From Phorcus lineatus (Eukaryota; Mollusca; Gastropoda; Trochida; Trochidae), in NCBI GenBank assembly GCA_921293015.1, contig OV121092.1, positions 2,362,001-2,426,000 of the forward strand: 64,000 nucleotides of DNA, read 5' to 3'. The notes under the pieces were generated by a model. That model was not told the origin of the DNA and did no database searches. It saw only the letters and a list, made by a program, of their open reading frames with translations. Each line of letters begins with the position of its first letter. Position 1 is the first letter of the stretch. Below are positions 35,833 through 45,500 of this stretch, one piece after another. The translations under genes were made by a program, and so were the position numbers.

Positions 35833-36866
35833 TTAAAGACCCTTGCTCGGTTAATGATATATAATAATATAACAATAACATAATATCATTTACATTATAC
35901 TTACTTAAAAATACGAATGGCATAGAATAATCTTTTCAAACAATTTACCGGTTATTTTTACTATTTCTTGTTGAAAAACGCTTCATAAGCATGTTTAAAT
36001 TGGAAAAATGTCACCGTTTGTAAAATTTACTGAGATTGTTACATGTTTGTAATTGTAGTTATGCTCATTTCAACAACATTAGGACGATATTTACCTTGTT
36101 GGGTCCCTTTAATAAATGAGAAATATCTACAAAAATGCTGTTTAATCTAATTTGATATGTTCGGTAATCTGTCAAGTTAATTTTGTCATTAACTTTAACC
36201 CGGACAAGGGAAAAATGAGACAAAATTTGAGAACTGAAATCGGATTTTGCTAAATTGTTGATATACATTGAATGAATCTCACTTTGCCAACACATTGACA
36301 TTTTGTGACTTGTCACATACATATGTTGTTAAGAACAATTTTAGAGGTCATTACAGGGATTTTGAAGATAATAAATTTAATTTATCATTTTCACACAAAT
36401 AATCTGTTTATCAACGACACTGCCAGATTCCTTTTAGTGAAACTAATATAAACCGTTTTATCCAATTTCTTCCATACAGTCAAACATGTGAAAAGGTCAA
36501 CCTATTTTGTATGAATGGAAATGTGTAATAAGGGTCTCAGACAGTTCGTAGAGGTGTCTTCAAAGATTGAAATAGAGTGCAGAAATGTTAATTGTCATTG
36601 GTATTACATGTACACAAATTAAGACTTCATCCTAATGTTTGATTAATGACAAACCTGATGCCATAAACATTGGCAGTTTAAAGGTAGCTGTGGTGAATGA
36701 ATGGGATATATCTAAGGAGGTAAACCATGTTATATATAGACATTTCTTATCAACCTCATAGATACTTTGTTAACGTTCACTATCTCTTGCGAGATTGCAA
36801 ACTGATTGATTATGTAAATAATCATGTACTTATGCTGCTTTGCCATATCAAAGTGACGAAATCTTG

Positions 36867-36900
<34 letters not shown>

Positions 36901-37935
36901 CATATATAAACATACATTAAACTACACATATCTATATTTTCAGATATTTTCTTTGTGTTCATTGATGGAGGTATTAATAATAATAATAATAATAGTAATA
37001 TTAAAATCTCTAGTATAAAGTTTCCGTAGTCATCACCATACCACTATTTGACTGATAAAAATATGATTATTATGCAGGTTTAAATGGATGAAGGGTGAAA
37101 TTGTAAGAATTGCCCTAATGAAGGGTTTCTGTAGGCCAGTAGTCACATGTGGTTTCCCCCCTTTGTCTTGTTTGGTGTCTATCCTAACTTAAGAAGAGTT
37201 AAAAAGAACTTACTGATGGGTATATTTATCAGGTCAGACGATGTTGACTAGTCTAGTTACTTGTTTGGTCCTGTCTACGCTATTTAATGTATATGTACTG
37301 CAAAGAGGTGCACAACTGTTTATCTTTCAGTTTAATCCTTCCCTGCATAAACTCAATAATGATTGCATCTTGAAATTTATTTACTTTACAGGTGTTGTTC
37401 GATACAATTGCTAGGTATACATTGTCGAACAATGGAAATCCGAATTTTTATAACATAAAAAACAATGGACTTTCTTTACCACGTTTTGTCGAAACCTCAT
37501 TCTTTTATCAAAATACATTTAATGCTGTGAGCCAAATGTATCATTCAACACTGGAAAGACTGTTATGGTTAGCAGCTTATTTCCCAGAGTTCTAATTCTA
37601 AATATAAATTTCGTGAAAGTTCCAAGATTTTAGACAGAACAAACATTAATTCATTAGAAGAGACGTAGAGTTCATTTGCCTTCATGGAAGAAGTGTTAGC
37701 TGTCTTTTAGTGATTACAAAACATATGGAGCATTTGAAAACAGATCTGGTGGAACAGGACCAGAGAGCAGCAATATTTTTAACTAGACTTCAAAGTATGA
37801 TATTGTATGCTTAAGGTACGGCTATCGGATGTGTACAATTTAAACAACACATATTTGGTTCGGGGAACTATTGTTGGTGAGTCCCCTTCTCTGTTGTGTA
37901 ACTAAATAGATTTAAAAATAGAGCCATGGGCTCTG
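35833..37935. other. Unassigned sequence with microsatellites
   Basis: (TA)n at 36869-36899, (AAT)n at 36973-37000. Open frames at 36065-36322 (minus) and 37392-37595 (plus) have no recognised domain. Confidence 0.4.
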
Positions 37936-39999
37936 TAGCTCATCAGACTTTTGATAGATATAGGTGTTTGGGTTTAGACCATGGGGTCATGGGCAGTGTA
38001 GGAAAGGTAGCCTGTCCCAACGTCCGAGTTATTCACAATCAAATAAAAAAGGCCCATTGCCCATTTGGGGTCAAGGGGTCACCGAACCTACAATTCAGAA
38101 TCCCCATTGTCCAATGAGTCTACACACAACTATTAAGCTATCAAGACCTTTTGGAACTGGAGAAGAAGATGAAAGTAGGATTTTAAGGTTTTGACCCCTG
38201 TGACCCCATTTGGGGTCAAGTGGTCACCAATCCTACAATTTAGAATCCCCAGTGTCCAAGGAGTCTACACACACCTTTTCAGCTCTCCAGACCTTTTAGA
38301 ACTAGGGAAAAAGATGAAATTAAGTTTTTTTAGGTTTTGACCCCTGTGACCTCATTTGGGGTCATGGGGTCACCGAACCTACAATTTAGAATCCCCAGTG
38401 TCAAAGGAGTCTTCACACAATTTTTCAGCTCTCTAGACCTTTTGGAACTAGGGAAAATGATGAAATTAGGTTTTTTAGGATTTGACCCCTGTGAGCCCAT
38501 TTGGGGTCATGGGGTCACCGAACCTACAATTTAGAATACCCAGTGTCCAAGGAGTCTTCACACAATTTTTCAGCTCTCTAGACCTTTTGGAACTAGGGAA
38601 AATGATGAAATTAGGTTTTTTAAGGATTTGACCCCTGTGACCCCATTTGGGGTCATGGGGTCACCAAACCTACAATTTAGAATCCCCGTTGGCCAAGGGG
38701 TCTACACACACCTTTTCAGCTCTCTAGACCTTTTGGAACTGGAGAAGATGAAAATAGGTTTTTCAGGTTTTGACCCCTGTGACCCCATTTGGGGTCAAGT
38801 GGTCACCAAACCTATAATTTAGAATCCCCGTTGGCCAAGGAGTCTACACACACCTTTTCAGCTCTCTAGACTTTTTGGAACTGGAGAAGAAGATGAAAAT
38901 AGGTTTTTCAGGTTTTGACCCCTGTGACCCCATTTGGGGTCAAGTGGTCACCAAACCTATAATTTAGAATCCCCAGTGTCAAAGGAGTCTTCACACAATT
39001 TATCAGCTCTCTTTCGAACTAGGGATAAAGATGAAATTAGGTTTTTTAGGTTTTGACCCCTGTGACCCCATTTGGGGTCATGGGGTCACCAAACCTACAA
39101 TTTAGAATCCCCGTTGGCCAAGGAGTCTACACACACCTGTTCAGCTCTCTAGACCTTTTGGAACTAGGGAAAAAGATGAAATTAGGTGTTTTAATTTTTG
39201 ACCCCTGTGACCCCATTTGGGGTCATGGGGTCACCAAACCTACAATTTAGAATCCCCGTTGGCCAATGAGTCTACACACACCTTTTCAGCTCTCTAGACC
39301 TTTTGGAACTGGAGAAGAAGATGAAAATAGGTTTTTCAGGTTTTGACCCCTGTGACCCCATTTGGGGTCATGGGGTCACCAAACCTACAATTTAGAATCT
39401 CCAGTGCCCAAGGAGTCTACACACAACTATTCAGCTCTCTAACTTTTGAAACTGGAGAAGAAGATGAAAATAGGTTTTTCAGGTTTTTGACCCCTGTGAC
39501 CCCATTTGGGGTCATTGGGTGACCAAACCTACAATTTAGAATCTCCAGTGCCCAAGGAGTCTACACACAACTATTCAGCTCTCTGGACCTTTTGGAACTG
39601 GAGAAGAAGATGAAAATAGGTTTTTCATGTTTTGACCCCTCTGACCTCATTTGGGGTCATGGGGTCACAAAATCTACAATTTAGAATCTCCAGTGCCCAA
39701 GGAGTCTACACACAACTTTTCAGCTCTCTGGACCTTTTGGAACTGGAGAAGAAGATTAAAATAGATTTTTAAGGTTTTGACCCTTGTGACCCCATTTGGG
39801 GTCATGGGGTCACGAAATCTACAATTTAGAATCCTCATTTGCCAAGGAGTATGCACATAAAATTTCAGCTCTCTAGAATCATTGGTTCTGGAGAAGAAGT
39901 CGAAAAAGTGAAAAGTTTACGGATGGACGGACGGATGGACGGACGCCGGACGCCTTGCCATGCCATAAGCCCATCGGGTCTTTCAGACCTGATGAGCTA
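37936..39999. mobile_element. Pearl-like (Helentron-type) non-autonomous element
   Basis: Left end TAGCTCATCAG and right end CTGATGAGCTA form inverted ends. Inside are a short unique left segment, about 13 tandem core units of roughly 145 bp, a degenerate (ACGG)n tract at 39919-39945, and a right segment with a 14-bp near-palindromic stem (39969-39996). This order matches the 'pearl' elements described from bivalves, later grouped with Helentron-type rolling-circle elements. That grouping is from the literature. The end assignment here is by eye. There is no coding capacity of its own. Confidence 0.75.
38000..39905. repeat. Tandem array, 13 units of about 145 bp
   Basis: The anchor CATTTGGGGTCA recurs near 38064, 38209, 38355, 38500, 38646, 38788, 38933, 39071, 39216, 39361, 39505, 39650 and 39795. 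Spacing is 138-146 bp, usually 145. Each unit also carries ACCTACAATTTAGAATCCCC and TTTTCAGCTCTCTAGACC. Apparent 63-76-codon frames across it are repeat translations. Confidence 0.97.
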
Positions 40000-40022
40000 A
40001 AAAGGCGATTATGTCAACATCT

Positions 40023-40398
40023 CAATCCTGCCACATCAGCGTATATGAATCCGCTCTCCCTTCTTCCTATACCCTGATCATTTTCAAGCCAAAAGCCTCG
40101 TACGGCTGGATCGGCTTGATATTCGTGGCTTAGTTAAACTGTTATTTGCACGTGAAATATTGTTCAAAGCACGTTAAACCCCAACTCACTCACTCACTAA
40201 ACTGTTATTGTTATTATTCAGCCAGTGGAATGTCGTTATGCGAGGAGCCAGAAGCTGCTGTCTTGAAACTTGACGGATTTTCCATTCGGGTGGTGTCGCT
40301 GTTTCTGAATGCGAGTCGTCTCATTGGCTGGTTCGAAAGCTAGCGCGATACGAGGAATTTTGCTAGCAGGAGTGAGAGCGGATTCATATACGCTGATG
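40023..40398. mobile_element. Family B MITE containing a nested retroposon
   Basis: The left arm ATCCTGCCACATCAGCG and the body (CTCGTACGGCTGG, GCGAGTCGTCTCATTGGCTG) are family B. The right end stops at ATACGCTGATG, lacking the last AGCAGGATG. A 51-bp family A piece is inserted at 40147-40197. Confidence 0.8.
40147..40197 (+). repeat. 51-bp family A retroposon tail
   Basis: Only the last 51 bp of family A, from TGCACGTGAAATATTG to the CTCACTCACTCAC tail. It is bounded by perfect 12-bp repeats TAAACTGTTATT (40135-40146 and 40198-40209). Extreme 5' truncation with target duplication is typical of target-primed reverse transcription. Confidence 0.93.
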
Positions 40399-41318
40399 CA
40401 AAATCTCTTTCCTGTCTATTTCAAGATGGCATGAACTACAAACGAGGTATAAAGCACCATTCCATTTTTAATTTGGTTATGTTATACAATATACTCAGCA
40501 AACAAATAGATCATCTTCATGTTCTTTATGATATAGATTAAAAAGAGGTAGTGTCGATAACCAAAACACAAAACGTCTACAGAAGATATAGCAAAAGAGA
40601 AAACTATCAACAAGGAGTTTGTAGTTGCACAAGTTACGTGAACGTTAGCATGATGATATAAAGGCAAACAGTGGTGCAATCTGAACAATTTTGATGCCAA
40701 ATGCGTAAGCTCTATTAATTTCCAGATAAAACAAAATGAAACGACTTGGTGTCCTACATTCTCTTCCAACAGAGGTAGCTGTGTCATAAATTCCGATACA
40801 ACCTCTGTCTTAATACGAAGGTTAACAACCTCTGTACATCTCCAGCTATGTTAATTAAGCTCATATGAAACAGGATATATTAGCATTGAATGACTGGATT
40901 ATGCAAATGCCTTTTTATATAATATGCGTATATACCAACATCTGGTATGTCAAACGGGTGACAACTTTGAAATGAACTTGTCAAAAATGCATTTGCCAAA
41001 GATACTTGATCTCAATCACAGCTGTTAATGTAAAGTAGATTCTATTCCAGAATTTCAATTTGCAAAAGTGCTTTCAAACCATCTCCATGTTGACACTATC
41101 AATAATGCGACATATCAATAATGCGACAAAGGTATCTATGGAGGAATAATACTTGATCAAATACTCGAGAAAATTACTCGATTAACTTTTCTGTACTTAG
41201 TGTAATATCAATGTTCTTATAAACTATTGTTTCATCGTGAGTTCAGTCGATCGAAAAGGGAGTAAGATTCGTACATAAGATTACTTATCTAGACAAAAAT
41301 ATTGCAAATTAGTTCTTT
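40399..41318. other. Unassigned sequence
   Basis: A 101-codon minus-strand frame at 40482-40787 has no recognised domain. Nothing else found. Confidence 0.35.
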
Positions 41319-41636
41319 CATCCTACTTCATCAGCGTAATTGAATACGCTGATCCAACTCCTTCCATATACCCCGATCTTTATCGAGCGAAATCCCTCGT
41401 ACGGCTGGCGCGGCCTGATGTTCGTGGCTGTATTCACCTGTTAATATTTCAGTAAATGAAATTTCGTTATCCAAGGAGCTTGAACCTACTCTTTTGAAGT
41501 TAACGGACTTTTCCATCCGGGTTGTGCCGCTGTTGCTGGATGCGAGTCGTCTCATTGACTGGTTAGTTAGCTAGCGATACGACGCTTTTGGCTTAAAGGA
41601 TATCAGGAGATTCAATTACAGTGATGAAGCAGGATG
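41319..41636. mobile_element. Family B long-TIR MITE
   Basis: Starts CATCCTACTTCATCAGCG and ends GTGATGAAGCAGGATG, with TCCTTCCATATACCCCGAT near the left end; part of the right arm is deleted. Flanks TAGTTCTTT and TAGTTCATC agree at 7 of 9 bases, suggesting an older insertion. Confidence 0.82.
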
Positions 41637-41995
41637 TAGTTCATCGTGCCAATGAATCACCCAGGTGTCTTGAAATGATTTAGTATTTTCATTATTTTGT
41701 TAACCAACCATATTTCCCTTGACATATTAAATGTTATAGGTATTTATTTTCCCGTTGTCTCTATCCAAATGAAAGGAATTAACACATGCCTTAAGAAAGG
41801 CAACAGCTCTTAAACAAATCCACCACTTGACTCGATACCTTATCGTGGTGTGGTGGTTTGCGTGCTTCAGAGACCCCGAGAGCTAAGCCGGTCGGAGCTT
41901 ACATGCTCCTGGTAGGGTCACCCAAGCTGGACAGGTCGACGGATAGAAGCCAGACCAAATTTGAGTCGTTCTAAAACCTGTTGTCTATCTCTCAC

Positions 41996-42557
41996 TGTTC
42001 TGTTACATTAGTAACAAGCGCTTTATTGAATTGTTAGCGGTATTTGTTGGGTTTGGGGTTTCAGAGTTATCACCCTTCGTACAGCACCGGATGTAAGATT
42101 TGGCGGCCGCATGGTCGAGAATATTTATGTTTGGAGAGCATTTCATGCTCAAAAGGAAATATAGGCCCACCAAAGTGTATGTATATTGTTTTTAGTTATG
42201 TTAGGGATACATTTTACCTTTTGCCTAAATTTGCACTGTAAGTTCATTGTATTTTTCATGTAAAGAGTGTTTCATCACATTTCTGCTGGCCAAAGTAACT
42301 AATTGAAGCTACCGTAAAATATGCACCTTCCTTCTATATAGCAGTTTTTATTAAGTTGTAAGGCTGTCCTTGTCACAAATTTCCATGTGAAGCGCCTGTA
42401 AAATATTTACATAAGAACGGTTAATATATGGTTTTTTGAGTGGGATTATGCTGTTTGTAGTGTAATAGTTTACTAATTCAGATATATTTTTTACTTTGCA
42501 GTCTTTTACCCTATAAGGAGCCATTGCATGGCAGGGTTAACTGTTAATGACAGAACA
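41996..42557 (+). repeat. 5' LTR (562 bp)
   Basis: Begins TGTTCTGT and ends ACAGAACA, an 8-bp perfect inverted pair with canonical TG...CA ends. It contains TTCTATATAGCAG (about 42332-42344), a possible TATA element. Identical by eye to the 3' LTR. Confidence 0.97.
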
Positions 42558-42589
42558 GTAAAAGAACTTTGAACCAGGACCATTATAGG

Positions 42590-45500
42590 ATGGAAGTGAA
42601 TGGGATTACAGATAGAATGGAGGAAAGGCCACACATGAACTATTATGAAGAAGAAATGGACCCTGAAATCAGATTTAGGACAAAGTCATATAAATTAGAG
42701 ACAAATAAGTCCCTTGGTTCTAGATGTTCTAGGAGATCAAGTGCATCTATTTCTTCCATTATTGCCAGAAAGAGGGCTAGTATAGAATCAGCTAAAGTTG
42801 GACTTCATTTTGTGAAAAAAGAAGCGGATTTAAAGATTCAACAGGCGGAAATGGAAAGTAAACTTCTTGTGCTCAAACAGGAAAAGGAAATAGCAATGAC
42901 TGAAACTGAGGTTAAAGTATTAGAAGAAGTAAGTAGTCAGACAGATGGAAGGTCACATGAAAACACTTCTCTAATACACAGTTTACCTGTAGAATCTCCC
43001 AGAGAAAGGACAGAAAATTTTGTAAATCAACACACAGTAAATGAAAATGTGAACTCTCAACACTTGTCTCAGAGAGATGAAGTTTATGAACAGGAAACAG
43101 TTTATAACAGCGACATAGAGGTACAGAACAGACATTCTAGAGTGCCTTCTCATCTTAACCCTTCGGCTCCAGTGTATCAACCGACATCAGATTTAACCCG
43201 TTTCTTGCTGAAGAAAGATCTACTCCTGTCACGACTCACCAGTTTCAACGACCGCCCTGAAACCTACGCTATGTGGAAAGCTAGTTTTATTTGTGTGATT
43301 GATGAACTGCAAGTTACCCGAGGTGAAGAACTTGACTTATTGATAAAGTGGCTTGGTCCAGAATCTCGAAAGTATGCTCTGAGTCTAAGGGCGGCCAATT
43401 TACATGATCCGAAGGCAGGTCTACAACGTGTGTGGGAGAGGTTGGAAGAACGTTACGGGTCACCTGAGATGGTTGAGAATGCCCTCAAATCAAGGTTATC
43501 AGCATTTCCAAAGATAGGATTTAGAGACAATGCTAAGTTTTATGAACTTGCTGATTTGTTGTCAGAGATTGAGTGTGTGAAAAGTGATCCAAGATATGCA
43601 TCCCTCCTTGCATATTTTGATTCCTCATCAGGAATTCTACCAATCATTAACAAGCTTCCATACGGCATTCAGGAAAAGTGGACCAATCATGCATTCAGGT
43701 ACAAGGAGAGACATTATGTTTCATTTCCCCCTTTTTCAGAATTCGCAAGGTTTGTGAGGGAAATAAGCAAGATACGTAATGACCCAAGTTTTCAATATGA
43801 CTCCACAACTACAACTATACCTGCTACTGGTTCAAGGCAGGCAAAGTCATACACTTCTCAGAATAAAACAGGCTACAGCATTCAGTCAAAATGGACAGGC
43901 GTTTCCACAAACACAGTGCAAAAGGAAAATGGAAGTTCCTATATAAAGTGTCCTATACATGGCAGCAGACATTCGTTGAATCAGTGCAACCAATTCCTAC
44001 AGAAGTCATATGAGGAGAAGAAAGAATTCTTGAGAAAACAAGGTATTTGCTTTAAGTGCTGTTTGACGAACGCCCACCTAGCAAAAGCATGTGAGGAAAA
44101 AATCAAGTGTGACCAGTGTGGAAGTACCCGACATCCTACAGGACTTCACCTCAGTGACAGTGAGAGAGCTTCTCTCTTCCCTGGTACTTCTTCAGGTCGG
44201 AAACCAACCCTGGCTTCTGTAAATCAAAATCATGGACACAAATTGGACAACCACCCAGTGTCTAAATGCACACAGGTGTGTGGGGACACATTCAAAGGGA
44301 AATCTTGTGCAAAGAATGTACTGGGTTTAGTGTATCCTAAGGGAGAGAAACACAAGGCAACCAAGATGTATGCAACAATTGACGATCAGAGCAATTCATC
44401 TCTGTGTACATCAGAATTGTTTGATATTTTCCAACTGAATAGCCCAGATATTCCATACACCCTAACCTCATGTGCGGGATCGATGGAGACATCAGGCAGA
44501 CGAGCCAGCAATCTCATCGTTGAATCAATAGATGGTATGTCTCAGCTGGAAATCCCTTCCCTGATAGAGTGCAACCATATTCCAAATGTGATAGAGGAGA
44601 TACCGACACCTGAAGTTGCAAGACAGCACACTCATCTCGTAGACATCGCAGATTACTTACCTCCACTGGACAAAACTTTGTCAGTACAGATGCTCATCGG
44701 CCGTGATGTTCCTGAAGCACATCACGTGTTAGACCAGAGAACTGGACCACGACAGGCCCCTTTTGCACAGAAGCTATCATTGGGATGGGTAGTTGTCGGT
44801 GAGATGTGTCTTGGATATGTGCATTCACCTAGGACTGTCAATGTGAACAAGGTGTACACCCATAACAATGGACGTTCATCCATCTTCGAGCCATGTCCGA
44901 ATAACCTGAAACTGAAGGAAGAACATGATGAGGATAGCATTTTCAGGGTAACTAAAGATGACAATAAAACAGGTACTTCAGTGGAAGACCGCGAGTTCCT
45001 TGACATTATGGCAAAGGATATGTACAGGAATAAAAACGGCAACTGGGTTGCCCCACTACCCTTCCGTTCACCAAGACAGCCCCTACCAAACAATCAGTCT
45101 CAAGCCCTGAAAAGAGCCCAGATACTGGACCATAGTTTGAGAAAGAATCCTGAAAAGCAGACTCATTTCAAGGACTATATGCAGAAACTACTTGAAAATA
45201 AACATGCAGAAGAAGCCCCATGTTTGGAAAGTGGAGAAGAATGTTGGTATCTTCCCATTTTTGGGGTATATCATCCCAAAAAGCCCTCTCAGATAAGGGT
45301 CGTGTTTGATTCCGCAGCGGAGTGTAACGGAATCTCACTGAACAGTGTCCTACTTCAAGGTCCTGACCTCACAAATGATCTGCTTGGAGTGCTTATACGC
45401 TTTCGTCGAGAACCAATCGGTATAATGGCGGACATACGTCAAATGTTTCATTGTTTCGAAGTGAGCAAATGTCATAGGAACTATGTCCGATTCTGGTGGT

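Noticed and set aside
37926-39250. Series of similar 63-76-codon frames containing GVMGSPNLQFRIP
   Set aside because: Translations of the 145-bp tandem units, not a repeat protein.
42569-42589. Upstream non-ATG start of the gag-pol frame
   Set aside because: The frame is open, but the codon is TTG; the first ATG at 42590 is preferred for a eukaryotic transcript.
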